Both the position numbers and the translations under genes were made by a program. Of a stretch of 64,000 nt of DNA, positions 1 through 13,301 are shown one piece after another. This DNA comes from Atrina japonica. Taxonomy: Eukaryota; Mollusca; Bivalvia; Pterioida; Pinnidae. The notes under the pieces are model-generated. The model saw nothing but the letters and a program-made list of their open reading frames with translations, was not told the DNA's origin and did not search any database. Numbering within the stretch: position 1 is the first letter of the stretch; each line of letters begins with the position of its first letter. Location of the stretch: NCBI GenBank assembly GCA_030159075.1, contig BROG01000630.1, positions 1-64,000 of the forward strand. Direction: 5' to 3'.

Positions 1-1690
1 TGTTTGGTTCCAAAATGTTTATAACATCAATTATTTCTGTTTCATTAATAACTATGTTGTTCAGAATAGATTCCGTTCTCTTTTCAAAATTTGGGATTGT
101 TGCCGGTGGGTTTTCTTTTTCTGAGATTGATACAAAGTAGTTATTTAATATTTCACATTTTTCATTTTCATTATCTATAATACACGATCTATTAATGTCG
201 AACAATGGGGAAATATTGGTATTAGTTTTTCCTTTCATAAGAAGACGTAGAATTTTCCATTAAGTTTTTGGTTTGTTCGAATTACTGTGTACCAATTAGG
301 GTGTCAATATTATCAAAGAATTGTTCGCGTGCATACTTTTTCATATTATTTATTTTGTTACGTATTTTTTGTATTTATCACGAATATGTAATGAATATGT
401 CGTTTGAAGTTTCCTTCGTAGCCTGTCTGGTCGTCTCATTTCTCTACGTAACATCTGCGTCATCCAAGGTTTGTCGTCGTTATTTACTGGGTATTATGTT
501 TTCGAAAAAGTGAGAAGTTGCTGTGTGAAAAATAAAACCATATCATTGATATTGTTGAATTTTGAAAGTTCCGTCAACCAAGGAAAATCATTTATATCAG
601 TAGTCAATTTGTCCTTATATGTCTTGTCATGTAACCAAATTTCCCGTCTGAATTTTCTCTTTTTAGTGAAATTTGTTTCTACTTGTACAAAGACAGCACT
701 GTGTTCACTAATATTTCTGTCAACGGATACGACGTCGTCATATGTTGTTTTAATGTTGTCACTTATTACAAGGGTCCAAAAGTGTCTGGATAGTGTCAGT
801 ACTCTGGTCGGGAGGTCAATGATATTTTTCATGTTATAGCGAGTGAGAATCTGATGAAATGTACTGTTTGTCGTGTAGAGCATATCAATATTTATATCTC
901 CTGAAAGTATTATATTGGTTGTTCTTTCAAAAGCTAAATTTAAAGAATAGTCCAGACGGTCCCATGTACCAGAATTATTTGTTACCCATTGAGGTCTATA
1001 TATATTCCCTAGGATGTAAGTGGTATTATTCAGTTAATATTGAATCCATATGTATTCGTCGTTGCCAATCTTCAATCAGATCGGCGTATAACAGGAATAT
1101 TTTCATGTACATATATATTGCTACTCCTCCTCCAAACATGTTTCTGTCCTTTCTTAAAATTAATGGAAAATTATCTAATTTGATTGAGTCATCGGACACT
1201 GAAGAGTCGAGATGCATTTCATAGAGTATATCTATGTCATCTGTAAAAGACTGGAGGAATTCTATTTAGTTGAGCATTATAACTTTGGTATTATGTTTAT
1301 ATTATTTACAAATACTTCTAATGTTTAGATGTATTATATTGATACCACCAGTAACTAAAAAAGTATATTGAGATGATGATGATGATGATGATGATGATGC
1401 CATTGATAATGAGAAGTTTTGAGAGTTAGGAATAGGTCCAGGATTTTCTAGGACATCACCGGAGATCAAGAGCAAAAAAGAAATTATAATAACATAGGTG
1501 TTTATATGTCCATACTGTACATGGATGCAATTGAGAAAATATATATAAACCAAAATTTTTATACTTTTTATAAATATGTTAAAGAATGACTCGGAACTTT
1601 TGTACATCTGATACGTGAACCTCATACTAATGGTTCGGGAAAGAAATGCACCCACAGAGCATCTCCACTGATCAAGACAACAAGGCAATA
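1..1690 (-). pseudogene. LINE ORF2 remnant: 2A-like motif, AP-endonuclease-like domain, start of reverse transcriptase
   Basis: Reading down the minus strand I see: a hydrophobic stretch and GDVLENPGP (1463-1434); HLNIRS (about 1340-1320), the usual start of an EEP endonuclease; DIDIL followed by an E and HLDSSVSDD (about 1230-1190); LRKDRN and GGGVAIY (about 1160-1105); SGDININML-like text with the GDIN motif (about 900-880); and SEHSAVFV (about 710), where the family usually has SDH. Downstream, PWMTQMLRREMRR and ILNNYFVSISE match the linker that precedes LINE reverse transcriptases. At least three frameshifts and several stops break it. The Asp-to-Glu change in SDH would weaken the nuclease, in line with decay. 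Confidence 0.75.
1434..1463 (-). other. 2A-like peptide motif at the ORF2 N-terminus
   Basis: Minus-strand translation gives SGDVLENPGP directly after a Leu/Ile-rich stretch. Active 2A ribosome-skipping peptides have the form D-V/I-E-x-N-P-G-P. Here NPGP and D-V are kept, but Leu stands at the usual Glu and Glu at the free position. 2A-like motifs are known at this place in some invertebrate non-LTR elements. Whether this variant works cannot be judged from sequence. Confidence 0.5.
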
Positions 1691-1920
1691 TACAGTTGAT
1701 ATATGGTCAAATAAGAGGAACGTCTGTGGGCGCCTTCCGTTGCGGTGAAATACGTAACAAAAATCAAATTAGCTGCAGCTGTCAAACGGGTCAAGGAAAA
1801 TAATAAAGAAACAAAGGAACAAATAAGTATGTACAATAAACGACGTGAAATGGTAGGAAAATAATGGTTGAATACAACATCAAGGTTTCGTGGCATGTAC
1901 TTTATGACAAGCATGAGTAA

Positions 1921-2095
1921 GCCTACCTGTAAATGGGCAACGGGAGCCTACCTGTAAATGGGCAACGGGAGCCTACCTGTAAATGGGCAACGGAAGCCTA
2001 CCTGTAAATGGGCGACGGAAGCCTACCTGTAAATGGGCAACGGGAGCCTACCTATAAATGGGCGACGGAAGCCTACCTGTAAATGGGCGATTGAT
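1921..2095. repeat. 25-bp minisatellite, seven copies
   Basis: Seven head-to-tail copies of a 25-base unit beginning GCCTACCTGTAAATGGGC, differing by A/G changes after GGGC and GG(A/G)A at the end. It sits inside the LINE remnant, between the ORF1 and ORF2 pieces. Confidence 0.9.
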
Positions 2096-2213
2096 AGGAG
2101 TAATTAAATATGGTTAAATGATTTTTTGCAGTAAAACCTAAACTGTGCACAGAACTTCTTTGAAAATTCGATGTGTGTGTCCTTATACACATATTCATAT
2201 GTATACATGCATA

Positions 2214-2218
<5 letters not shown>

Positions 2219-2290
<72 letters not shown>
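2219..2290. repeat. (TC)n microsatellite
   Basis: About 36 uninterrupted TC dinucleotides followed by a short CA run. Long Ser/Leu or Arg/Glu frames across it are artefacts. Confidence 0.97.
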
Positions 2291-2295
<5 letters not shown>

Positions 2296-2807
2296 CACAC
2301 ATTGGCATCCATAAGCCTACGAACATTTTCGTTCTGACGAATGAATGTATAGTCTGTTTGCTCTCCATTGAAACTGGCGTTTAGTCATTTTTTGCAAAAC
2401 CTAAATAATGTATATATTTTAAAATGTCATCATTGTTATCTTAAAGGTTATAAGGGGTTGCGCAGTACATGCATGGTAGTTTGATGAATACCTTATAATG
2501 ACAGTACAAGAAAATAAATTAAAGTGCAAGAAAAAGAAATTGATATATTTTATAAGAGTGAATTTCATAAATCTATGGTCAATAATTACTACATGTTAAT
2601 CAGTTGAGGGATTGTGTCCAAGAATGAGACAATCATTTTAGGACCGTCCTTGGATTTCTTTGCGAAGATGGTTCCATCTCTGGTTCAAAAAGAGTTCATT
2701 TGTTTGGCATGACGAGCTTTATTAAGTTCATTTACAATTTGTTGACGCTTGGATGTGAGAGCTTCTACTGTTATGATGCCGTCCCCCCATTTCCCTTAGT
2801 TTCTTTT

Positions 2808-3660
2808 TTATGTGTATACGGCATCTTTGTCGTAATAACGGACAAAGCGAGCGATGACGTTTACTTTGTTATTTTTTACTTGACCAAGAACATGACAACG
2901 TGATATTGCTTGAGGACCGATCTTTAATCTGAGGAACATATTACAAATCTCTAATATTTTCGGTAGTGGATTAGATGATTGGGTGATTTGATCAGCTGGT
3001 ACAGGTATTTTGAGAAACTTCAAACAAGTTCTCCCAGAGTACTGTTCCTGATGTCGAGTTTGTCATCATGGGACCGTAAAATGGACTCTAACTCCTTGAT
3101 TTTATATTGCTTCTCATTTATTCTTGTTTCTTGAACAGACAATCTGGTGTCAACAGGTTCGACAACACTCTTTATCAAATCTTGATTGTTGATTGCAGCC
3201 TTTACACTTTTGTTGATAACTTCTTGTATTTTAACATCATTGTTAATACACTCAGCAAGTTTATTTTCAATTTGCGGAGTAATGGCTTCAAGCAGTGAAT
3301 GTTGAATTGTGTTAGTCACAGTATGGCAAAGTGTCTGGACAAGGTGGTTGCGGAACGTAGGATCCGCCTACGCTTGGTAGAGCGAGTCCATGAAAGTACC
3401 ATCACTTGATTGTGTTGGTTTGACAGACAAAATGTTTGTGTTCTCAGGAGAGTCATAATGGAGATGTCTTTTGTTAAAGATGCGTCGCTGTCATCAGGAG
3501 AGGACAGTTGTCTCTTAGACTTGAGCATACCAATATCTGGAACGAGTGAGGCATAAGTGAGCGCCCGTTCATGTGTTATGGTAGATGTTGAGATAGGGAT
3601 AGAAGTGACTTGAGTTAGTATTGGTATCACGGACGAAGTTTTGCTTACCTGGTCAGTCAT
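2808..3660 (-). pseudogene. LINE ORF1 remnant (coiled coil plus RNA-binding-like tail)
   Basis: Three overlapping minus-strand frames (3316-3660, 3020-3319, 2808-3023) look like consecutive parts of one ORF1 protein broken by frameshifts. The middle part is rich in charged and Q/N residues in a heptad-like pattern, as in a coiled coil. The last part contains CHVLGQ and IARFVRYYDKDAVY, resembling the conserved block near the C-terminus of LINE ORF1 proteins that bind RNA. No intact start-to-stop frame remains. Position upstream of the endonuclease on the same strand supports the assignment. Confidence 0.6.
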
Positions 3661-4653
3661 GTTGTCTCACCTGTTTTCGTATGAGAACAAAGAACTGGAG
3701 GTCCAAATCCATAATACAAAATACACGGAAATTAACTCTCAAAAACGTAGTTTTCACAGTTAGTAATGCACGTTTGGCATTTTACAAAGTCGTAGTGTTA
3801 TTTTCAGGTGCATATAATGCTTATTACCTGCACATAGATGTGATAACTCCTCTCCGAAATTAAACCCACCATTAATTCATCACGTGACCTCTCTCACAAA
3901 TTACTGTTCATGGTATAATTATTACTATACTTTGAAAAAACACACTGAAATTTTACTTGTAGTTGTAAAATTACTAACAATTTCATCATACAATAACAAA
4001 CGTTATGAAATGTTTAGTATGTGCATTATTCTACTTTAATGTTTTAAAAACATTTTTATGAATTTACAATAGAAACAAAGAGTTATACCCATACATATAA
4101 CTCTATCAGGCGACTGTTTTACTGTCTCCCACCACACTTTAAGGTCTGGTACAGTCACATTTTCTCATGAATGGATATGTTTCTTACTATGCACGGTATA
4201 TCCATCAAGCTTGATAGGGATGGTCAACCATGACGAGAGTCAAGGTGGGATAGAATGTTCTGAAAACGTTATTAAAACGTCGCAGAAAACTGCTTTTGAA
4301 CAGTTAGCTTTTAGCCATCAAACTAAATTTTTTTAAAACATTTTCAATGCATTTTAATTATTTTGTCGTATAAATATTTTTATTTTCACTATATCTTACA
4401 TGATGTTTTAAATACGTTTTTAAAACGTCTCAAAAAGTACCTTTTGACGGTTAACTTTTTCACCAAATTAAAATGTATTTTTTTTTAAATTGTGAAAACA
4501 ATTCACTACCATTCATGTTTTAATGGAAATGTTTCTGTAGAATCATTTTGAAACCTTTTAAAAATGTTTCGAAAATTTTATTGTGTTCAGCAATTATATT
4601 TCATTTATCGATTTTTGTATATTTATTACTACATGTATTTTAGTTTCGTAATT
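3661..4653. other. No gene seen
   Basis: AT-rich sequence without a convincing coding frame. AAACGT-TTTTAAAACG-like runs recur around 4260-4450 and again at 5830-5920 (ACGTTTTNAAAACG), suggesting a diffuse old repeat. Confidence 0.5.
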
Positions 4654-4887
4654 ACCAATGGTATGGGTGTTATTACTATCACGGTAAAGTAATAACACCC
4701 CATACCAATGGTATGAGTGTTATTACTATCACGGTAAAGTAATAATACCCCATACCAATGGTATGAGTGTTATTACTATCACGGTAAAATAATAATACCC
4801 CATACCAATGGTATGGATGTTATTACTATCACGGTAAAATAATAATACCCCATACCAATGGTATGGGTGTTATTACCATCACGGGGA
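4654..4887. repeat. 50-bp tandem repeat built of palindromes, about 4.7 copies
   Basis: Units start at 4654, 4704, 4754, 4804 and 4854. Within each unit GGGTGTTATTACT pairs with AGTAATAACACCC around a 10-base loop (ATCACGGTAA), and the join ACCAATGGT is itself palindromic. Copies differ by A/G and C/T changes only. Confidence 0.9.
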
Positions 4888-6798
4888 GTTCATAAAACAA
4901 GTGCCTTTGACTTCAACACAAATGTACACAAGTTTACAATATTTCATTTTGTGACAGATATATGTCTCTGGTCAAAGACATATATAAATATGTCTCTGAT
5001 TACTCATATAAGTCAGGCCAATTATTTTTAAAACATTCATTATATTATCATGAGATTTTGTAGAATCCAGGCAATATAGAACGTCAGAAAATATAAATAT
5101 TTTATGAGAGAAATAATAGATTTTTACGTAATTCTTTTCGGGAAGAACACTTTTTAATGGTGCTGGTGTGGATGTGTTTGTTATGGTCAGTAGATAGGCC
5201 AATATTTAACACCACTAACAATCAATCCTACATTCATAAGGACGCAAATTTGTGTTTGAGCAGTCTAGGCTTGCATTTCTGGCATTCAGCCTACACTGAT
5301 TTCAGTTTGATTGTCTTGGTGTACGGCTGCATAACAAAATCGATGCTGCGACCAATCCTAACCCTTAGCAATATTAATTTTAGCATAATGCCCCTGTCAA
5401 AGGCCACAATATATTATGCACAAAGTTATCGCACTTTTTGTACGATAAACGGATGTTTGGTTTTAGGATTGGTAGCAGCATCAGTTTGTTTATGCAATCG
5501 TATACCAAAACAACATTGCTTAATTGTTATGGCAGTTCTCTATCAAAGAAATTTGAGCTTGGTGAGGATATCAGGTCAACTATAAGACCTCAAAGTTGAC
5601 ACCTAGTATTTCTGTGAGAAGCACATGTGTAATTGAATCTTTGTAGGGAAGTCTAGAGATTATTTGGCAAATATTTTATATCTTCTTTTTATATATTATT
5701 TGTTTCATTGAATGGTCAATTGTCAGTTCCAAAATTAACCTAATAAATACAATTTAAATAAACTTTGAAACATCACAGTTAACACACAGACGTTATAGAA
5801 ACATTTCCAAACATTTCAATTTGGTTTTGGAAACGTTTTCAAAAGATGTCTTTCAATAAAGTTATGGTTTTAAAAACGCTTTAAAACATTTTCAGAAAAC
5901 ATTATTAAACAACGTTTTCTAATAGATTTTGCTGTTGTGTTGGTTTAATGTTGGCACCTATACATTGGGCCAACATTTGCTGACTTTTCTCGGCATTACT
6001 ACGTTTGGTCAACGTTGGCCCAGCGTATATTGCGCATATTCATAAATAAATCATTGGTTTTATGGTTGTACCGTTTCACAATGTGTGTTTTTAATCATCA
6101 ATAATCGACCTATAAGTTATATTTCATGACTGTGAAATTCAAAAAAATATCTGTTAAAACAGTGTAGTTGTTACGTGTTAAATAGTATTTAATTACAATC
6201 AAATGTCACTTTATATAGATCTTTTATAAAAAGTCATAAGATAATTTCTTCACAACGATTTTCTTGCCTATAAAAACCTGCCGGTGAAAATAAATCCCAT
6301 TTGTTTACATCTTTCTGTACATATAAGCCTCAGTACATGGTCATCTGATTATAAAACTAAGAATTGGGAATACAGGATATTTTTATAACTGGACACCTGC
6401 TATAAACTTAGTTTTAAATCTACATGCATTTGGTCAGCGTATTAACATAGCAAGGAGTAACGGTTACCATAACATTACCATCTGGCTCCAAGGGGAAAAA
6501 ATGTTTTTGTGATCATTTTATGCACATCATTGATCGAACTAAGAAGACCTTAGAGAAGGAAATATGTAAGTATTATGCAGATTATTTCTACTTCTGACAT
6601 TTATTATTTTATAGACGATTTTGTTTTATACTTCAAGTAAGATTAAAGTATTTAAGTGGGAAAAGTTTGTAGTATTTCAGGCTTTAATATTAATTATGAA
6701 TGCTTTTTTTAACGTATATTCAAGAACTTCAAGAAGTTGTCATTTAACCTGAAATCCTTCATTTGTATTTATATCTACTTTGAAAATTTATTTACAGA
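4888..6798. other. No gene seen; one TTGGGCCAACGT-type motif cluster
   Basis: AT-rich. Around 5965-6025 a patch contains TTGGGCCAAC and CAACGTTGGCCCAGCGT, the same motif family that is dense at 7080-7215. Open frames around 5157-5585 show no recognisable protein features. Confidence 0.4.
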
Positions 6799-6928
6799 GA
6801 CTGTTCGTAGGAACAAATTATGTAGTCAGTCAACGAGTAAAGAATTGGAAGATGTCATCAAAGGCAAGTTTAGGTTTGCCAAAGATCAATGTGGTGACAG
6901 AAAAGCTAGACTCAAGAACAAACAGTAA
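6799..6928 (+). CDS. Possible terminal exon, unknown product
   Basis: After an acceptor-like TTTACAG (ending 6798) an open frame reads ETVRRNKLCSQ...ELEDVIKGKFRFAKD and ends in Arg/Lys-rich residues at a TAA. The amphipathic, basic text looks more protein-like than its surroundings, but I do not recognise the family and no upstream exon is evident. It lies between two clusters of the TTGGGCCAACGT motif, so it could belong to a mobile element. Confidence 0.2.
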
Positions 6929-7079
6929 TCCATGGAAAACTGTTGATATCATGTGAAAAGAAGTTCAAATAATAAATAGATTAATAAATGGCCGTTTATT
7001 GGGATCTACATAGTTGTCTGTTTTTGTGTTATGGACTTTCGTTGTTTTTATTTTGTACGTAGGGCCAATATAGGCATTC

Positions 7080-7215
7080 TGTGTAGAAGACAACGTTGGC
7101 CCAACATTGGATTTGGTGAAATTCAACGTTGGTCCATCGTAGGGCCAACGTAATAACAAAAATGTCATAAGTTGGGCCAACGTAGAGCCAATACGTTGGG
7201 CCAGCGATGGGCCGA
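7080..7215. repeat. Cluster of TTGGGCCAACGT inverted motifs
   Basis: At least five copies of CAACGTTGG, TTGGGCCAACGT or GGGCCAACGT in both orientations within 135 bases. The related patch near 5965-6025 suggests the two may be ends of an old element about 1.25 kb long, but the arms do not align cleanly. Confidence 0.5.
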
Positions 7216-7222
7216 TTTGCAC

Positions 7223-8721
7223 TTTTGTAAATTAGAGGGGGCTACATTTTATATGGCACATTTTGGTATCCAGAATTACTTAATATATAGTCATATAAGA
7301 TGTATCCCCATTTACATATAAGAGATGGCTATACAGCATTTTGTCTTTGTCAATGGGAGTGGGGTACGTTTTATATGACTGATGTATAAGAAAAACATTT
7401 TATTTTGCTGGATAGAATTTGTTTGATGTGAAAATTTATCGTATTCCTCAACAACAACAAATGACAGTAAAAGTGGTTGCTACTAAATGCCATTGGATTA
7501 CCCCTGTGCCACTGTCACATGTTTGTTTAGGATGTATGTTTTTTTTTATCATTGCAGACCTTCATATCCTAGCCAGAAAAAACTGGTTTTCCATGTGATA
7601 TGTTACCCCTCTCCCATCAAAATTCCCTTCGCACCAAATGGGTCGATTTACATACTTATTACATTGAAAGTATTCAAAATTTTATTTTCCACATAACCAT
7701 GTGTGAACAAATTATTTGGTTCACCCTCCTAATCCTCGGGGGGTCACAAATAGGTCGATTTACATTTTTAATACTTCGAATGTATTTCACAGTTGTATGT
7801 CTAATTTGAAATACTACATGATAGTACTATAACAATTATGACTTTTTTGCTCTCCCTAAGGAGACAGAGCTGAAGACGGATAGACAGATACACGCTCAAA
7901 GACCAACACATAATCCCCCCAAAAAATTAAAACACTGGGATAATAACAAAATAATTCAAAATATATAAAAACTATGTAACATATTGTCAACAATCATATT
8001 TTGGTGAAACAAATTATGGATAAAAATGTCTTTAAAAATTTTTTGATAACCTTTTTTCAAAAATTACATATTTCATTAAAATATATTAATACTAAACATA
8101 TCATTTTATTTAATTCAATTGTTTGTTTTCATTTGTTTATAGTTTGTCTAGCTAAGCATCACTATCCTATGGCCTTAGTAAAAATTTACCTTTATTTTTT
8201 GAAATTTGCAGTAAGACATTTTTATAAGTTTTTTGTTTTGTTTTTTATTTTCATTTTTTAACTATAATTTAACATATTTCGCTCATTATTATTTACATGC
8301 ACACATGGTTATTTTTTATAGTCTGTTCGCTCTTCATTGAAACGAGTTTTGATAAATATCTAAAAATATACTGATTCATAAACTTTGAATTTTGTGGCAA
8401 TGTTTATGTTTTAACTATACATAACTATACATAACTGGATTGCAACTATAAAAATGTTTGGTTTTCTAACAAAAGTTTATCCATTGACTGTAATACAAAA
8501 CTTTGTAGAAGTTTGTGTGGGCAGATGCACAGTTGATTTAACAGCATCCATAATGCTATTTGATTTATATATTTGTAGGTCATATGCAAATTAGCGACTC
8601 TGGGATATACCGTATAGACTGCCAGAGGGGTTGTATCATAATTAAATTAATTGTCATTGTAGGAATATTGGATATAGTAAACTGAAGTAAAGATTCATAT
8701 ATATACTTATCATGAATTCAT
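7223..8721. other. No gene seen
   Basis: AT-rich sequence; all open frames are low-complexity Phe/Ile/Leu-rich translations. Confidence 0.5.
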
Positions 8722-10432
<1,711 letters not shown>

Positions 10433-10700
10433 TAGCAAACTAGCGAGGCGAAAAGACGACATTTTAAGGTCACAAATTTGCGGGGCGAAAAGACGACATT
10501 TTTAGGTCGCAAATTAGCATGGCGAAAGGACGACAATAAAGTCGCTAATTTACGCGGCGAAAAGAAGACAAAACGTCAAGAGTAAATCGCTTATTGGCGG
10601 GTTATTTTGTTGTCATTTGCCTCAATTTTGTCGTCTTTTGGCCCCGAAAAGACTACAAAATGTTAATTTGTCGTCTTTTTGCACCCAAATAATGAAAAGT
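10433..10700. repeat. Degenerate ~37-bp tandem repeat followed by inverted copies of its core
   Basis: Four units containing GCGAAAAGACGACA (10445, 10485, 10522, 10557 approximately) are followed, near 10635-10680, by the reverse complement core TGTCGTCTTTT, so the array can fold back on itself. Confidence 0.7.
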
Positions 10701-10858
10701 CGACATGGCACAAATCCGTCACCATATTATGTTAATGGCCAAAATTCTGCCCCTATAATAAGTTACTTTTATTGGTGAAATTAGTCCGATTTTACCCCCC
10801 AAAAATAAGAGCAGATTTTCAGTATTATATGCGAAATAATTAGGTGCGTGAAATTAGT

Positions 10859-11210
10859 TTGACAAGTGACGAATTGACAAGTGACGAATTTTTTTTAAAA
10901 AAAAAAATTAAAATATAAATCGGGGCTTTTTTCTAAATTTGAAGTCAGAGGTCCCTCAATTCATCAAACAGATTGACGAGTGACAAATGTTTTTTTTTTC
11001 TTAAAGTTTTATTTTCAATGTTTTGCTTACGACACTGTCTCTAGACATTTTAAATATAAATTTGGGCTTTTTTCAAGATTTGATGTCAGAGGTTCCTCAG
11101 GGGGACTTCGTCAATTCATCAAACAGATTGACGAGTGACGAAATTTGTTTTCTCTTAAAATTTTATTTTTTGCCTTAAGACACTGTCTATAGACATAAAA
11201 AAATATCAGA
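10859..11210. repeat. ~152-bp tandem duplication, about 2.3 copies
   Basis: The blocks CAGATTGACGAGTGAC (10970 and 11123), GACACTGTCT.TAGACAT (11031 and 11180) and GGGCTTTTTTC (10923 and 11065) recur at the same spacing, with a partial first copy at 10859-10890. Confidence 0.75.
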
Positions 11211-11249
11211 TACCGAAGTATAAATCATTAGGATGTCCAGGGTATAGAT

Positions 11250-12130
11250 ACAAATCTGGTAAAAAAATGGACAAACACGGACCTCTTGAAACCAACAGGT
11301 GGGTCAGGTGTCATGGAGAAGTAAGCATCCCCTGTCGACCGGTCACACCCGCTGTGAGTCCTCAGTCAAATTAAAATGAAATACACGAGGAACGAATCCT
11401 CGTCATAATTGGTATAGACGTCTCAACAACCGCCATCGAACAGGTAACTCAACACTTAGTGAAACTGAGTAATCGCAAACAAGACTGTTATACCGACCAT
11501 AAAATATGCGGAACGTTGACATCGTGTCAATAATTTGTCTGTGAGTAGTTTACCTCTATATATGAAATGTTCATATGTTGAACACGCCCTGGCATATCGG
11601 ATCATTTGTGAAATATAAACTCCATATGAGGGTGATTGTGGGATATTACTACTTAAATGTGGAAAATTTGCGATCGGAAAGCTGAAATCGTCGCGTTTGT
11701 CGTATAGCCTAGTTGTTAATTTCCCATCTGTGTCTATAGTAAGTAAAATGTCTAAGTACGAAGCGTGTTCGTTGGGATATATCACATTGACATATGTATG
11801 AAAATTGTCATTATTAATTGACAAAACGTCGTCGATATATCTGAATGTCAAATTAAAGGACACCGCTAACTTTTTCTTCTTTTGATTCAGCAGTTTCTGA
11901 ATGAAGTCTGCTCCGTATGAATAAAGGAACAGCTCAGCCAATAAAGGGACACAACTGGTTCCCATAGGAATGCCGACAGTTTGTTGAAAGACCACGTCTC
12001 CGAACATTACAAGTATATTGTCTATTAGAAATTTCAGAATCTTTATTATATTAACTTCAGTGTATTTATGTGTGGAAGCAGAGGTGGTGTTTAACAAAAT
12101 AAGTATCATGATAACCAATCACTAGATATT
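11250..12130 (-). mobile_element. Penelope-like (or related) retroelement remnant, 3' part
   Basis: A reverse transcriptase fragment on the minus strand (11456-12118) is followed downstream by a conserved-looking 3' sequence (about 11375 to 11288) that occurs a second time in this window at 57118-57210 without any coding part. The shared tail marks it as a dispersed element. The class is judged from the RT text and is less sure than the presence of an RT. Confidence 0.6.
11456..12118 (-). pseudogene. Reverse transcriptase C-terminal half, Penelope-like
   Basis: A 220-codon frame contains QQTVGIPMGTSCVPLLAELF (thumb-proximal RT block with GIPMGT), FRYIDDVLSINN (the catalytic YIDD box), ASYLDILLTID and RLYDKRDDFSFPI, then SPSYGVYISQMIRYARAC. 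This set of blocks is that of a widespread RT family of molluscs and other aquatic animals that I place near Penelope-like elements. Text before about residue 30 and after residue 200 is not family-like, so the N-terminal fingers and the C-terminus are lost or frameshifted, and no intact start is present. The surrounding DNA is non-coding. It is a truncated, probably inactive copy. Confidence 0.7.
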
Positions 12131-12138
12131 CAATTTAG

Positions 12139-12390
12139 AGAGGGTTGACACATTCAGGAGTGCAATGTTTCATACTAGACAAAAGTTGTTCTACAATAGA
12201 TGTTGTAAAATTTACAGTTACAACACAGCGTCTGAAAAACTTTGTTGACAGACAAACCGTTACTTTGGAATTATATAACTGGGGTTCTGCTTACTATTTA
12301 TATGTTGCACCGTTAACATCCCCTTTAGTAAACTGTCACAATGTCAGCAAATTTCGTATGTGTGACATGCTGTCACAATTCAAACTTTAG
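12139..12390 (+). CDS. Possible exon of unknown protein
   Basis: After CAATTTAG (acceptor-like) a frame of about 83 codons runs to a TAG. It has a fairly even amino-acid composition, four cysteines and two potential N-glycosylation sites, which would fit an extracellular domain. It lies about 0.9 kb upstream of, and on the same strand as, the membrane-protein exons at 13302 and 14064, and might belong to that gene. No family is recognised. Confidence 0.2.
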   Translation, partial: RGLTHSGVQCFILDKSCSTIDVVKFTVTTQRLKNFVDRQTVTLELYNWGSAYYLYVAPLTSPLVNCHNVSKFRMCDMLSQFKL

Positions 12391-12920
12391 ATGGTGATCC
12401 CCTTTGTGTGAGTTTTGTTATGAATGCATATGTACTAAAACTCTACACCTCACATATTTAATGAAGTTTGTAAAGTATACATCAAATCTATGACAGTTAT
12501 ACCGGTATACAAATTAAAATGCCTCCTAGTAATATGAACTATGAGTATGACAATGCTTTGAATGTATGCACAGCTCTTTGTTTTACAAATGTCAAGATAA
12601 CCTTTCATTAGAGTTTGCTATCATAAGAGCAACACCTAGTCACCAAAATAATTTGAAATTTAGCTATGACATAAAAAATCAGAACATAAGCACTTCTAGT
12701 AAAAATATGAGTACATGTATGTATGACTATGAAAAAAAAGTCTAAAAATGTTTGACATGAAAATAATTTCAGTAAAACATCAGGTTGAAGTGGTTCAGTC
12801 TGGAAAATGTTTAAGACTCTACATTGTAAACCTTCTGTCACATTTCTGTGTTATTTACACATGTTATTTATGAGCTTAGATACCAGACCTTAGGCCATTC
12901 AAGATGTGCTCTATTTCAAA

Positions 12921-13196
12921 TGTCTGTTTAACGTTTTACTCAAGAATCTTTCACTCAAATGGAGACATCACCAAATGGTGGTGAAGGGCTTCAAATTTTA
13001 GCCTATGCTCGGCACCTATGATCATTGAGCAGTGAGGGTTCTTTGATATGTCAACACCTACTGTGACACAGGACTTCAGTTTTTATTGTCTAATCCGAAA
13101 GACAAGAAACCAACCTTCTGTCGGCTGGACTTGAATTCACAACCTCACGATCAAGAGTCGAGCATGCTATTGACAGAGCCAGGTCGGCTTGTCAGA
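12921..13196 (-). mobile_element. tRNA-derived SINE
   Basis: On the minus strand the head reads GACCTGGCTCTGTCAATAG (A-box-like), CTCGACTCTTGATCGTGAGG (an anticodon-like stem-loop) and AATTCAAGTCC (B-box-like). It is followed by about 190 bases of body and ends near TTCTTGAGTAAAACGTTAAA, a 3' end typical of molluscan SINEs. Mutations in the stems show it is not a working tRNA gene. Confidence 0.7.
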
Positions 13197-13301
13197 TGTC
13201 TATAACCAGTTGTAGGAAATGCTTTCAATCTTGAAATATATTGAGATTTCTCTAAAGTTTGAATATGAAACATATTTGATTTTTTATCATTTCTAAATTA
13301 G

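Larger units (their letters stand above)
1..3660 (-). mobile_element. Decayed non-LTR retrotransposon (LINE, CR1/Jockey-like), truncated by the window edge
   Basis: Read on the minus strand, fragments of an ORF1-type protein (3660 to 2808) are followed by a 2A-like motif, an endonuclease domain (about 1340 to 494) and the linker leading into a reverse transcriptase (490 to 1). Pieces are in different frames with stops between them, so the copy is dead. Low-complexity DNA (a 25-bp minisatellite and a long TC run) lies between the ORF1 and ORF2 remnants. The rest of the RT must lie to the left of the window. Family assignment rests on the order of parts and on endonuclease motifs; the exact clade cannot be set without the RT core. 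Confidence 0.8.

Noticed and set aside
2073..2384. Frames over the (TC)n run with Arg-Glu or Ser-Leu repeats
   Set aside because: Product of a dinucleotide repeat; both strands open for trivial reasons.
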